From: Delphinus delphis
Lineage: Eukaryota > Chordata > Mammalia > Artiodactyla > Delphinidae
Direction: 5' to 3'
Length of the DNA: 64,000 bases
Assembly: GCF_949987515.2 (NCBI RefSeq)
Contig: NC_082685.1
Location: 27,482,168-27,546,167 of the forward strand
The position numbers and the translations under genes are program-made. This document shows, one piece after another, positions 1-13,179 of this stretch (position 1 is its first letter; every line of letters begins with the position of its first letter). The notes below the pieces were generated by a model, which worked only from the letters and a program-made list of their open reading frames with translations, was not told the origin of the DNA and made no database searches.

Positions 1-536
1 TTGAGGAACTTAAAAGTTCAGTTAAGACCTCGGGAAAAGACTGTTTGTCATTAACGCTGTTTACCACCTGTTCTGAATAGTGGGCTCTAATCGTCAGCAG
101 TGTCAATCATCTCAACGTACTTTGTGGGTGCAGAGATGTAATCCCATCTCTGAAAGCAGCTTCCCCTGAGCACTCCCCCTCCACAGGGGCTATGTAAGGG
201 CTCTGATTAAATGAGTTTGGAAGACACTGGGTTAAACAAAGTTAAATAGACATCTTTACTGGATATTGGAATTCTCAGAGCTTTTAATGTATATGTCAAA
301 TTCCTAAGAGAGGGATAAAAGAGGCAGAGTTCCCCTTGTGAATGTGACCACAGAACCTGTGGGCCTGGGTTTCCATGAAATGGGTTTGGAAAAGTTTGCC
401 TTGTACACAATGCTCATCTTTTAAAAAATATTGTAACAGTCCTCAATTACTCAAAAACCCAGGCTCATTGATTTTTCTGGATATCCTCTTGAAACTTGAC
501 GTTAAGAAAGCAGAAAAATAAAGATTATGTGGTGTT

Positions 537-580
537 AGGGCAGCTGGTTAGCTCAGCTGGTTAGACTAGGGTGCTTACTG
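537..580 (+). pseudogene. tRNA-Ile-like 5' half (tRNA relic)
   Basis: GGTTAGCTCAGCTGGTTAGA matches the 5' half of mammalian tRNA-Ile(AAU), including a perfect A box TAGCTCAGCTGG (549-560). After GGGTGCTTACT the similarity ends and there is no B box (GGTTCGANTCC), so it cannot be a working tRNA gene. Confidence 0.55.
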
Positions 581-1654
581 AGATGACACAGTGTTTCTTG
601 TTAGGAAATGATGATCTTGAATGTTATAACCCCAAGCCTCATAACAGGAGCAATATGGGTTTACTTCCAATCACAAAGATGATTTCCTGAGTGCTCTCCC
701 CATTCCAGACACTGTTTTGGCTTACACTGCATTCATTCCTGTTGACCATTTCCTGACATGCTTTTCCTTCATGGCAGTAAGGCACTGGCACTGGGACTCT
801 TTTTTTAAACATTCGTAGAAGGAATTGGAAAATAAATAACTAAGAGGGATAAATAGGATACTTGCAAAGATAACTGAGAAAGTGTTTCTGTGGTCTGAGT
901 GAAGACCTAACCAAATGAGTCTCGGTTCATTCAGCAAACTGTCTAACTACATATTTTCACAAGAGCTGCCAATCTCTAGGAAAACAACTTTCTGCTACTG
1001 GGCTTAGAAGAGCTCCAGGTGTCCTTGGGTGGAGGTCAGAGAGCTGAGAAGAGCCTTCCACACAGATCACGGTGAGCTAAGCCATTCAGCTCCTAGGCTT
1101 CCTGTAAGTCCAAAGGAAGGGCCAAGTCCCAGCCATAAATTAAATCTGCAGAAACAGGAACAAGGACAGAGCTGATGTGCTCTCAAGGGTTACACTGTCC
1201 ATCACCTGCCATTGGGGCTGGGCTATCACCTCTTATGATTTCAGCGGAATTCTTCAGCTGAGTTACAGCCACGCCCTCTTACCAAATTCAGTTACTGTCA
1301 GTTACTCAGTAAGTGATGTATGAGCTTCCTGAGTGGTACGGATAGTGAGATCTTAGGTTAGATTTATCTCCCAAGTATGAGTGCCAGCTAGCAAACTGCT
1401 GAACCAAGAAAGTAGGGGCAGGGTAGGGGGAAGCACCTTTCCAACTTTGCCCAAACCCACCCAGTTTCTGGAATTCTACTAACAACTCTCAGAGAGGGTG
1501 TTACCCCCACCTTGGCATTTCTGAAATCAGAGTATGCAAATGAGTCCCCACACAGCTAATTGCATAGAATTATATCTTACACAATATTACATTTTACTGT
1601 ATTACATTATATTTTGTACATTCATAATAATTACATGATCATTATTGTGGTGCA
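581..1654. other. Non-coding, nothing recognised
   Basis: Apparently single-copy sequence. No reading frame here resembles a protein and I see no repeat landmark. Confidence 0.6.
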
Positions 1655-1905
1655 GCAGTATGGTATGGTGGTGAAGAGCTGAGGCTTTGAATCAGATTAT
1701 GAGATTTGAACCCAGCTCTGTCTCCTACACTGTGACCTCCTCCAAGTTGCTAAATTTTGAGAAAACAATCTTTTTCTCAGAGTTCTAGTCAATTGAGATA
1801 AAAACAGTCTCTATCTCATAAAGTTGTTTTGTAGATTAGATGACATAATTCACATAAAGTGCTGGGTTCTAAATTCAAGAACACTAATGACAATTATTAC
1901 TAGGT
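1655..1905 (+). repeat. MIR relic
   Basis: TTTGAACCCAGCTCTG and CTGTGACCTCCTCCAAGTTG are MIR core landmarks in their usual order. Confidence 0.75.
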
Positions 1906-2599
1906 TGTGTATTAATGATTAACAGAAAGTGTAGTTGTTTGGTGTAATTTCAGGAATATTAGGAAGGCAAAAAAAAAAGTTCAGTAAAATCCTTTCCACT
2001 AATCCTTCCCACTAATACTAATCTGCTGGTTAATGTTTAAGCTTCTACCTTTAAAGCACCATCAAATTTAACTTCAGGTCCTGATCTCTGTTAACATGAA
2101 AACACTCCAGGGAAGAATCATGTTTTGGCTGCTTTAAGTTGCCTACATATTAGCAGGTTTCACTGGGGCTCAAAGAATCACCGGGGAAGAAAAGGCCATT
2201 GAGCACACTGTTTACCCGAGGAAAGATGGTGACACAAACCAAGGCAGGTGACCCCATGATTACTGTAATAAAAACATGTCAGAAAAATCCTATTTGCCAC
2301 ACACCTGCCACTTCTTCAAACCATTAATGACCATTTTAATGTCCACATCAAATTAACACATGCTGGAGAATTAGGGTCAGAACAAAGCCAGACAGCAGAC
2401 TCCAGAGAAGAAGTCAGGTAGCTGCCAGTCTGGGCCACACTGATGGGCTCAGCATCCCTGGCTATTACTTTTTGGTCTGGAGTTAAGAGGAAGTAAAATT
2501 TGATGAGCATGGTTAAGTTTGTGTCCAGCCATTCATTTCCATGGAGTGGAGTCAACTTAATAAATCTTCATAAACCTTGGAGAAGAGCACAGTCCAGTT

Positions 2600-2740
2600 A
2601 GAGAGTAAGAAACAGGGTGTCAGGAGACTCATGTGGGCCTCAGCTCTGCACCATATTTATAGTGTGACCTGGAACATGTATGTGGCTTCTCTGGGCCTCA
2701 GTTACCTCAATCTCAAACAATGAGTTGAGTGACATCACCT
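2600..2740 (+). repeat. MIR relic, partial
   Basis: CAGCTCTGCACCATATT and TAGTGTGACCTGGAAC, then a CAGTTACCTCAATCTC block. Confidence 0.55.
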
Positions 2741-3110
2741 TTAGGACATTGTTTTAAATTTAAAATTATATTTAAAATCGATCAATTCCACAAGTGATGT
2801 GAAATTATAGTGCCCTTGTGAAAAAGCTGAAATGTGACAGTTAATGTCATTCTTAACCACCATATCGAGTGCCAACCTACCCCTTCTATCCAGCTTAACC
2901 CCTGTTAATAGTTTGATGAATGTCCTTTCATTTTCTGTCTTTACATACTTATATATGTGGCTCCTACAATATATTTTAAAGTAGTTTGCATTTTTTAAAG
3001 TCACCTAAGCATTATAATATTGGACAATATTCTGAAAATTGTCTTTTTCCCCCCTAGAGACATATCTAGGAGACCTATCCATTTCAGTACATACACATCT
3101 AGCACATTCT

Positions 3111-3788
3111 ATTTTTTTTGTCATTTATTTTATTTACTTTTTTTTAAAAACATCTTTATTGGAATATAATTGCTTTACAATGGTATGTTAGTTTCTGCTT
3201 TATAACAAGGTGAATCAGCTATACGTATATATATATCCCCATATCTCCTCCGTCTAGGGTCTCCCTCCCACCCTCCCTATCCCACCCCTCTAGGTGGTCA
3301 CAAAGCACCAAGCTGATCTCCCTGTGCTATGCGGTTGCTTCCCACTAGCTATCTATTTTACATTTGGTAGTGTATATATGTCCATGCCACTCTCTCACTC
3401 GTCTCAGCTTCCCCTTCGCCTTCCCGTGTCCTCAGGTCCATTCTCTACACTGCGTCTTTATTCCTGTCCTGCTCCTAGGTTCATCAGAACCATTTGTTTA
3501 TTTAGATTCCATATATATGTGTTAGCATACGGTATTTGTTTTTCTCTTTCTGACTTACTTCACTCTGTCTGACAGATTCTAGGTCCATCCACCTCACTAC
3601 AAATAACTCAATTTCATTTCTTTTTATGGCTGAGTAATATTCCATTGTATATATGTGCCACCTCTTCTTTATCCATTCATCTGTCAATGGGCACTTAGGT
3701 TGCTTCCATGACCTGGTTATTGTAAACAGAGCTGCAATGAACATTGTGGTACATGACTGTTTTAGAATTATGGTTTCCTTAGGGTATA
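3111..3788 (-). mobile_element. 5'-truncated LINE-1, antisense, with 11-bp target-site duplication
   Basis: Read on the minus strand it gives the C-terminus of L1 ORF2 (WKQPKCPLTDEWIKKRW, then YTMEYYSAIKRNEI) followed by the L1 3' UTR and an A-rich tail at the left end. Perfect direct repeats TAGCACATTCT lie at 3100-3110 and 3789-3799. It inserted into older repeat-like DNA. Confidence 0.9.
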
Positions 3789-3799
3789 TAGCACATTCT

Positions 3800-3960
3800 T
3801 TTAATTGCAGGATGGTGCTCCCTAGGATGAATGCCATTTTCCCCCTAGAGGGCATTCATGTGGTTTTCTATGTTGTGATATTGCGAACCGAACTGCAACA
3901 ACCATGTGCATATATGTGAGTAATTTTCTAGATTAGACACCGAACAGAGGAATCAGTGGT
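3800..3960 (-). mobile_element. Older L1M-like fragment around the younger L1
   Basis: The sequence after the duplication (for example GAACTGCAACAACCATGTGC) resembles the antisense 3' region of an old L1. Together with DNA left of 3100 it appears to be the target of the younger insertion. Confidence 0.35.
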
Positions 3961-4829
3961 GTATAGAGTACTACTTATCATCCAAATATGAACATTTTAA
4001 AAAGATATTGTGTTAGTGCAGAGTTCCTGCCAATCCTAGTTTTGATGGTCTGCAAGCTCTCTGCCCTGGAATACAGTGCCATTGTTTATTTAATGTCTCA
4101 TTGCAGTTTCCAGAATGAAAGTACCATTGGAAAAGAAAGACCAGCTTTAGCACAACTTTCCTTAAAATTACGAGTCTTATCGCCACTATAAAGTCCTCAT
4201 TTCCTACGCTGTTGACCAGGATAAGGCCCTTTCTGAGTGTGGCATCATGACTTCTGTCGTCTTCAATGACTTTTCCTGTGGTCTGTGAGCACGTTCTCTT
4301 TTCTACTCTTATTTAAGCATATCTGGTTTCTTTGGTACTTTCTAATCTTTCACAACCACTAAAAACCAGCAAACAATCAATTAAATAATCAGCAAACAAT
4401 GCTCAATTTTTACTTTCTCCTACAATTATCTTGATGGGAAATAAAGATTATCAGCAGAGCCTCTCACTTCATTAAAGAGCTTTCTTTGCAGACATAAAAG
4501 AGATATGATGGTTTCATTATCAACAAGTAATTTGCTCCAGTGATATTCACAGGAATTAGAGAGCACTAGAGCTCCAACTTTGTACCAAAGGGAACTCTAG
4601 AATTCCTACCTTGACTACTGGAAAAATCTGTACGCAACAAGGTTGTTGATATCAGGGTGCAAAACAAGTGGAACCAATCCATTCACTGGTATTTATTGAA
4701 TTTTAGAGTGTCCAGCACTCATGACTGTCATGGGAGATTAGCAGTTGTAGAAACATGGCCTAGTCTACCAAGAGTTTATAATCTAGTTGGGGAGCCAACA
4801 CTGGTGAGAGCAACTGAAAACAAGGTATT
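3961..4829. other. Non-coding, nothing recognised
   Basis: Single-copy-looking AT-rich sequence. The 67-residue frame at 3988-4191 matches nothing I know. Confidence 0.55.
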
Positions 4830-4842
4830 AAGAAGTACCTGG

Positions 4843-5042
4843 GGGCTTCCCTGGTGGCGCAGTGGTTGAGAGTCCGCCTGCCGATGCAGGGGACACGGGT
4901 TCGTGCCCCGGTCCGGGAAGATCCCACATGCCGCGGAGCGGCTGGGCCCGTGAGCCATGGCCGCTGAGCCTGTGCGTCTGGAGCCTGTGCTCCACAACGG
5001 CAGAGGCCACAACAGTGAGAGGCCTGCGTACCGCAAAAAAAA
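4843..5042 (+). mobile_element. CHR-2-type SINE with perfect target-site duplication
   Basis: The tRNA-Glu-like head (TTCCCTGGTGGCGCAGTGGT) carries a B-box-like GGTTCGTGCCC, followed by the short CHR-2 body (GAGCGGCTGGGCCCGTGAGC) and a poly(A) tail. AAGAAGTACCTGG flanks it exactly at 4830-4842 and 5043-5055. The intact repeats and low divergence suggest a comparatively recent insertion. Confidence 0.93.
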
Positions 5043-5299
5043 AAGAAGTACCTGGAATCCCTAGCCAGGCTGGTTACTGTGGATTTTCCTTCACTAGAAA
5101 CCCTGAGTCTTTTGTCCAAGGAAGTGCTGTGATTTGATGACTTGACTGTATCAACCTTACTTGCTCTAAACCATGGGTAATAAGGGAGCAATACGTGTGC
5201 TGATCTTCTGCCCAGGCTCTCAGAAATCTGGCATTTCTGCAATGAATAAATTCAATCTTGGATTTGGAAGAGTAAGAACAAAGGTGGTTTGTATATCTT

Positions 5300-5580
5300 T
5301 TTAGGACAGTGGTTAAGAGCATGGATTCCACAGACTGATGCCTGCTTTCTTTCAAGTTTGGGTTCCATTACTTGCTACTCTGTGACTTGGGCATATTTTT
5401 TAACATTTCTACACCTCAGTTTTCTCAACTGAAAACAGAGATAAGATGGTATTATCCTGCATGTTCTGTAAATATTCCTTGTATATTCTGCAGATTAAAT
5501 GACCTAATATAGGCTAAATTCTTGAACTGATTCGGGCACATAAAAGGGCTCAACAGCCTAGTCGTTATTATTAAAAGCAA
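5300..5580 (+). repeat. MIR relic
   Basis: Almost full length, from AGTGGTTAAGAGCATGG through CTCTGTGACTTGGGCA to GGGCTCAACAG. Confidence 0.75.
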
Positions 5581-5629
5581 TATGTCACACATTAGAATGT
5601 TATTTAGCAACCTCTAACCTAATTTAACC

Positions 5630-5842
5630 CATGATGCGCAAAGTACTATTCTGAGCCTTTTAAATATATTAATTTGTTTGATCCTCTAACAATCCTACGA
5701 GAGAGGTACTAGCCTTGTCCTCATTTTATACATGAAAGAGCTGAGGCACAGAAAGGTTGCCCAATGGCTAGCTAGTGGCAGAGCCATGGTTCAACTATCA
5801 CGCTCGTAACCTCTGCATTACACTGCTCTCACCACTCACAGG
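5630..5842 (-). repeat. MIR relic, antisense
   Basis: GAGCTGAGGCACAGAAAGG and GTGGCAGAGCCATGGTTCAA. It faces the + MIR just upstream, making an inverted pair. Confidence 0.75.
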
Positions 5843-6789
5843 GGCACTAGGAAGGTTTCCTCAGCTCCAGAACAGGGATAACTGGGAGGGCCAGGAACAC
5901 AGTGTGACCAAAGAGACACTGACCGAAGGATCTCTGCCAAGAGGCTGGTCCCTTAGATCCACATGTGTGCAGACATGGATCATAAATAACAGGTTCCGCT
6001 TTGACAAACACACCTACAATTATTCCACTCCACATCTGGGCCTCAGACAGCTTGTTTACAATGGGTTCTTTGGGACTCTTATTACCCTCTTAGAGAACTC
6101 TCTCCTCAGAATTTCAGCAGCTTATGCTTCAGCCTGGCAGAGTATAACATGGGAGTCAGGAAGACCTCAAATCCAGTTTGAATTCTCATGAACTGCCTGG
6201 ACGACCCTCTGTTCTGCCTTAAGAGTTCCCCATGTTATATCTGAGTATAAACAGGAGAAAGTGAGGGAGAATCAAGGACTTTTAAAAAATATTTCTGGTC
6301 TAGTGTGACATGTTTCTTACAATCTTATAGAATTCAGCAAAAAAATTTTTGAGAGGTAGGCTTTGCCCTGAGAGATTCTTTTTTAAACAAAATTATATAC
6401 TTTAATCAGATTTACTACGAGGATCGAATCTCAAATCACCGAACTCACACTTGGCATTTCTTCTATTTACCAGCTTGCTTTTGGTATATCATCCAGTTCC
6501 CTGTGTGGACTCTTCAGTAAAACATCTTGATCACTGTCCCTTGATGGTTTAATATAGCTGAATTGATCAGAATGAAAATTTTCATTAAATGTTGAAAATA
6601 GATCTAGATAATGAACGTCAGTGGGGAAAGAATCTGCTCAACTCCTGACAATGGAGGTTCCATCTTTGTCTGTAGAAGCTTGGCACTAATTGTGTGCATG
6701 TGTGTGTGTGACCTCTGTCAATCCCCCAAATCATTTCTCTATATGGTCAGGTAAATTAAGAAATGAACCAAAATCATTAAAACATCTGA

Positions 6790-6950
6790 GTGGTTGAACA
6801 CATTCGTTAGATGACCTTGGACAAGTGATTTAATCTCCTTGAGTCTCAGTTTCCCATCTGTAAAATGGGAGCAGTGGGTTAAATTAAGGGAGAGGGACAA
6901 CACACAACAGGCTTGCAATTAATATTAGCTGTTGTTCGTGTTGCTTTTGC
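6790..6950 (+). repeat. MIR relic
   Basis: CAGTTTCCCATCTGTAAAAT preceded by ATGACCTTGGACAAGTG. Confidence 0.7.
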
Positions 6951-9553
6951 TGCTGATTTTGAGTCAAGGTTTTCAAAGTACCAAAGCCAACTTTAACGAT
7001 ATAATAGTCAGCATTAGTTCTCCCAAATATTATGCAGCCTTTATTTGCTTTTGCTCAACAGTTCTCTCCTTATTCACTTCTGATTCATTTGGCTCTTACC
7101 TGAGATAATTTCTAATTTTCTGGTTTTGTTGGTTTTTTAACTTCCACTAAGTGTCTTGAAAAGTTCAAGTAGTGGGGCCTCAACATCAAGGCCTGGAATG
7201 GATAATGAATGGCTCTGGGGTGCAGAGAGCTGGTCGCTGTCCAGGGTCTGAATGTGCTCTGAGTTGGCCCTGTGATGGAGACCCAGATGGTCTCCTCTGG
7301 GTCCACAGAGATTCTCTTTGTTTGGCTGCTGGCTCTAGTCCAGGAGAGGCCGCAGTGGTGCCAGGATACAAAGGGACTTTTAGATCATTTGCTCCAAGGA
7401 TTGTAAAATCTAAGATGTCTACAGGGATCAGCAGATCATGCGAATGAGTCTAGCTGCCTGGGCACAAGAAGGTGTGGTGGAGGCAGGGGTGGTGAAAGGC
7501 CCCACCCCATCCAAAGGGTGCAGAACTGTTCATATCATAGGGAATGCGGATGGGTGCCTTACGGGGATGTGGGCCCAGGTCACCACCGAGACGCCAGAAA
7601 TCCAGATGGTTTTCTACGTAGAATCTCTTGGTTTTAAAATGTTCCCAATCCATTTAATTTTTCAGACACTGTATAGGCCAAATCAAAAATAACCGTTTGA
7701 CACATCTGTTAGTTTTCACATTCTGATTTAGCCTTGGTCTTTTGAATCTAAATGTAGTGCTTTCCAATAATCCCTCCACCCGGGAGTGCAGAGCTCCGCA
7801 AACAGGACCCTGTCAGTCTGGTTCACTGATGCACCCCGAGAGCAGTTCCTGACTCAAGGACAGGCACTTGATATCGTTTTCTTTCAGAATGAAGGGATCA
7901 GTGAGGTTAATTCAAGAAGGGTGAGGAAGAGAGAGCCACTGATATGGGTTATAAAAGAGTCAGAAAGGGTGGGGTAAGGCTACTTGAGCTTTAGAACACA
8001 GCACAAGGGAAACATCAGGTGGAAAATCAGCAAATCATGGAGGCTGGAGGAAAGCAGGTGAGACAGAATAAGGAGCTTGGCTGGAGCCAAGGCTCGGATC
8101 AAAGGGCTGCCCTCAGGGTGTAAAATCCAGAAGACAACCCCACCACAGAGCTTCTGAGAAATGAGGGCATGCATTTTGGTTTTTCAGTCAAAAGCTTCAT
8201 TTGAAAGGGCATCCTCAGTAAATCCAGGGTGTCAACCAACCTGTTGTGTGATATGGGCCAAGACATCGGAGTTTTCTAAACTATTTCCTCTTCCTGTAGA
8301 AACGGACATGATCCTACCTACTCTGGCAGCCAAAACTGAGGATTAAAAGACAGAATGTTCTCAGAGCCTCTTGCTCAGTACACAAAAAGTCCTTAAACGG
8401 GATCGACATTGTGGTACCTAAGTGTCAAATCCCTCATTGTTAAAATGGGAGGCTTAGAGCAGTGATGTCATTTTTAGACCTATTTTGGCTAGAAAATGTC
8501 CAGGCAGAGGCCATGATAAGACCATACCATCCCCACTGAATTCAACAGCAAAGTTTGAAATAGCTCTGCTCATAAACTATCCACTCTCAGAAAGCCAAAA
8601 GCATGAAAACTGCCACAAACATCATAGGGAATTTCGGCATGCTTGTTTGCTTTTGGTTTATTTCAAATTTTCTAGAGCTCCTTTTAGGTAATACAGTTCG
8701 GTGCCATCTTCTAAAGGGTCAAAGCAAACCAGTTGAAAACAGGACCAAACTGTACTGTCAGAGAGTTTTCTTGGCAATGAGCTTGCTCTATTCCCAGGGT
8801 ATTTTGGGGAGAAGAGAAGGGCAGAGGACTCATAACCAGGTTCTAGTGAGGCTTTATATTGCCCTAGCCATAGATCAAGCTGGTAAATAAGACTCAGGCG
8901 GAGTGGACTTTAAAGGAAGCAACTCCGTGTACAAAGAGAAAGATTATCTCTACTCTTGGGATGAGTACAGCCAAATTGTTTCCATCAGGAGCCGCAAAGC
9001 TCTATAAACTTCAATAGCACATTCTAATTCTCCTAGCACACTAATGAAATAGTAAAAGTATAGCTGTCCTTTAAATGTTTGTGCCTGGAGTTCTGAGCTG
9101 TTTCAAATGACAGGAAACCGGAGACAACATTTGAATGGTTATGAATGCATTCAGAAAGAAGCCCTGGTGTCTAATGAGAGTTGAGAAGGCACTACAATCG
9201 AGGAGCAATTTACTACCAAGAAATCAATTTGAAAATTCCATACAACATTATCACCCACTAAATGGTCTTTCTTCAAAACTGCAGGCCCTAAAATGTTACT
9301 TCTGGATAAGGAATTTTACAAACAATAAATGCTAATTAAGTAATCTCTTCAAGTGAGTTGATTGAAAGAAAAAAAGGAATTACCTCCTGTGAAAAAATCT
9401 CAACACTCCAGCTATATTGCTGCGGCTGCTACTGCTGCTGCTTTTGGTCTTTCTTTCTTTAGGAAAAACTGAAAGACACTGGGCAATATACTGGACCACT
9501 CCATTTTCCTCTCACCTTCATACATTATGGGTGTAACGCAATGGGAATGAATG

Positions 9554-9590
<37 letters not shown>

Positions 9591-12429
9591 CACCACACAC
9601 TCCACCACACACCGTGGCACATAAAGAATTCTGTTTCTGATGTAATGAATTAAGTAGACAGAGATAGTATGTAGTATAGTCCATAGTTATAAGGGTAGAG
9701 GAGAATGTTGATATCTGAAAAAGATCCTATAAAACACACACACGCACACACATACTCATCACACAATAGAAGACGAATTAGTGTGGCGCTAAGACTGTGT
9801 AAGAGCCTTGGCAAACAGAGCAACGATCCTGAAAGCCAACAGATAACGAGAATAGAAAATGGCGTGCACATGAGAGCCACCCGTCAGCCAAGGAAATCCA
9901 AATACTTTCTAACCAAAAATAAAGAATGGCCTGGCCTATGGCTAAGACAAAGGACATGGAAGCAAGAGGAAAACATCATCACTTCCCTCTTCTCCTATCC
10001 AGGGCCCCTCACAACATCACATCTTTCAGTAGATGCCATTTTCTAAAACAGCAAGGTGTTTGGTTTGGGTTTTCCTCAGCCTGGTGCACATGGGCGCCCA
10101 GTTAGTCAGGCCCTCAGATCTCAGATATCTTGTATGACAACATCATGCTAGAGAAGACACCGCTTCTGACCCAGCAAACAGCATGGGAATGAAAGCAAAA
10201 AGACATGAAATAGCCCTGTTGCACGGTGGAAGTAAAGACAATGGGGCATTATTTTCCCCAATGGTTGATCAGAATACACAGCCCTCTCTATTTCCTTTCC
10301 TGGTGTCTAGGCTTTCCAGGGCACTTGTGGATGGAAGTTGGTGACCCAAAACACCTCCTGTCTTGTGTTGATTTTGCCTTTAGGCAAAGGGCGTGAAGTC
10401 CGTTTTTACCATTTGTGTAGCACCAACTTCTTGGCTAATTATGGGGAAGTTTCATATTGTGCCCTTTAACTTGAACACAGAGAAGTATTGAATATGAGCG
10501 TTGATTTAACATATTGTGAAATTAAGCCTGAAGGACATTATGTCCTCATAAAGCATAATTACTCCTGAAGTTTTATCTCAAATTGTCTCAGAGGAACTCT
10601 CACCAGCTGGTCATAAACAGGCTTGGAAAAATGTCACTGGCCGTATTAAATATCCCCTAGTCTGGACAGGGAGCGCAGTTTTATGCACACCTAAGTGGAG
10701 TGGGAACAGCTCTTGGTTCTCAAAGCTCCACGGCCCTGACGGCTTGTGAGCACCACATGGAAAGAGAAGTGAAGAGAGGGTTCTCTGATCAACAGCAGTT
10801 CGTACAAGATCTGCATGTGTGTACAATGCAACACAGCTTAATAAGGATCTGAGAAAGGCATACAACTCTTAAATTAATAATAATCTTTCTTTTCTAATCC
10901 TCTCCTTCTAAGCATAGCACATACCTGACCTGTTATATAAATTACCTGAAGAGGGGCCACTTCGTCAGTGTAAAATAAAATGAAATAAGAGCACTAACAA
11001 AGGAATAAACCCAGAAACGAAATGAACTCACTGAGATATTAGCAACCAGAACCACAGCTGCCTGCAAGTTTGCCGACAAGCATCACCAAGAGTAGAAATA
11101 CTATTTGAGGGGGGCTTCGGAGGGACCTGAGGGTTTTGCTGGTCACTCTCACCTCCAGATGACTCGCACGCCAAATACATATGAAGGGCTCAGAGATTGT
11201 GCCGTCTCCAAGATTGTGCCCAGGGATGATCAACCCACCAGATGGTTAACCCACTCTGGGTGATCAACAATGTGAGTGGGCTGGACAGGGTGCAGAGAGA
11301 CCAGAGACAAGGGGACACCTGCCACATTCTCTGGAATGCTGAGACCTCAAAAGGTCATGGTCAGCAGTCCAAATTCCTGGATCCCGCTTGGAATTCTCTC
11401 AGCTTCCCTTAGTCTTGTAGCTGGAGGTGGGATGGTTCACCCTGGGGATGTGGTTGCCATGCCCCCTTCTGGGTCATCTGCTGTGAATGTGGCGTACTGC
11501 TTTCACTCAGGGCTAAACACGTAGGCTACAAATCTCAGAGAAGTTCCCTGGCATAGAGGGGAATGATGCTGAAAACAGGTCAGTGATGTTTTATGAATCA
11601 GGCCTGAGAAAAACTAAGCACGTCTCCAACAATACGCAGCGCAATCAATCTGTCGATCTTCTTAAAAAAGTTAAAAGAGTAAGCAATAAATCAACAGTGA
11701 GGGGTAGGTACTTGGCCACTGAACTGTTGTGAGATGCAATTTTAAATGACTTTGTAGTGACCTTGCCTACAACATTTCAGGGCTCAAAAGACATTTTCCT
11801 CACATATTCCTTGTGGCAACTCTCTTGGAAAAATGTCCTGCTTCTCTCAGATGTCTACTTCTAACAATTAGATGCCTGTGTGGAGACGGTCCTCTTTCCT
11901 GTAAATGGACAGACTTGGGATGTGGATTTTTGATTCTAATCATCTGAAGGTGAGAAAGCCATCTGGGCCAGGAAGATGTGTCATTAGAACACGTGGTTCA
12001 ACTAACACCAGGTCACAGACATGGAAACAAGCCTGGCTCTGGTGCCATTAAGAGTACCTTTAAGTGTCATCACTGCTATTCCACAGCAAACCTGTTCCAA
12101 GTGCTGAGAGAAAGGCACCTGGTGGCTTGTAGAGTCATAAAGAAACAATGTAGCTGCAGAAGTTGAGTGGCATTTTGTAACTCAAGCTGTACCAGGGGTA
12201 ACTGTGTGGTAGGAAAGAAAAGAGTAGAGGATTAGCCCAAGGAAAGGGCTCAGTGATATTTAGCCTAAAGTATATCTTGTGGGATTCCACTATTCTTTAT
12301 CCACTCAGATCCTTCCAAAAGCTCCAAATCTTGATGATAATAATTCTTGTAAGTGATGATCCTGCAGTGTATCTTACTCGAAGTGTATCTTATTCATTGA
12401 CTTTGCAGGTAGAATCAAAGCCCTTATTT
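6951..12429. other. Long non-coding stretch with only simple repeats
   Basis: About 5.4 kb with the CA microsatellite at 9556 and a GCTGCTACTGCTGCTGC run near 9421, but no interspersed repeat or exon that I recognise. Being repeat-poor, it is a fair place to look for conserved regulatory sequence or an undetected small exon. Confidence 0.5.
9556..9612 (+). repeat. CA microsatellite with CACCACACACTC variants
   Basis: About 16 CA units (9556-9588), then two tandem CACCACACACTC-like 12-mers. A second, short CA-rich patch lies at 9733-9755. Confidence 0.93.
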
Positions 12430-12690
12430 TTATTGAGGATTCATGGTGTAGAAGAGAGTAGATGTATGGGTTTGGGAAGCAGATCTGAATTTGAATCCTT
12501 GCTCTGCTAGTTAGAAGATGCATATGTTGGTCCAGTAACTAAACCTCAGTTTCTTCAACCATAAAATGGGGATAATAATACCCACCTTGCAAGACTGTCA
12601 TAAAGATTAGCACAAGGGAAATATCCCCTGCCTGATACCAGACTGAGAGTGGGTTCATAACAAACAGGAAAACTTTCTTCCTTAAAAAGC
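12430..12690 (+). repeat. MIR relic
   Basis: TGAATTTGAATCCTTGCTC, then CAGTTTCTTCAACCATAAAA and GGGGATAATAATA. Confidence 0.7.
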
Positions 12691-12828
12691 AAAAACTTAG
12701 ACTTTTTTTTTTTAAGTTCATCGCAAACTGAATAACACCTTTCTGAAATACTATGTATCTTGCAGGTTTTGTTTCTTTAATTTAATCATTCTGATCCTGT
12801 GTCAGTCAATAGAGGGAAATGTTCTACC

Positions 12829-12982
12829 CTGTCCAATACGGTAGCCAATAGCAATGTGTGGCTTTTAGCACTGGAAATGTGGCTAGTGTGATCAAGAAAT
12901 TGAATTTCTGATTTTATTTCATTTTAATTCATTTAAATTTAAATAGCTTCATGTGGTAGATGACTCCTATAGTATTGGACAG
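12829..12982. mobile_element. Fossil non-autonomous hAT-type DNA transposon with intact inverted ends
   Basis: An 11-bp perfect inverted repeat, CTGTCCAATAC (12829-12839) and GTATTGGACAG (12972-12982), bounds 154 bp of AT-rich sequence containing AATTTAAATTCATTTAAATTT-like runs. The end sequence and the TAGCCAATAGC... text fit a common mammalian MER element; I cannot name the exact family. Confidence 0.7.
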
Positions 12983-13179
12983 CACATTAAGTCTGAGCCC
13001 TGATTGATAAAGAAGGAAGGATTTGAAAATGCAGGCACAGCAAAGGTGAGGAAAGTACCCACAGAGTCTTCACATCCTCAGCAGTCACTGAAGGCAGGCG
13101 GATGGGCCCCGCCTGGCTTGTATTCACTCTAGGGACTAGCGATTATGACAGAAATAGCACCAAAACGGCGGCTCTCTCC

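Noticed and set aside
4760..5242. 160-residue open frame, minus strand
   Set aside because: It reads through the antisense of the CHR-2 SINE; the Ala/Gly/Arg-rich text recurs at the copy near 63.7-63.9 kb.
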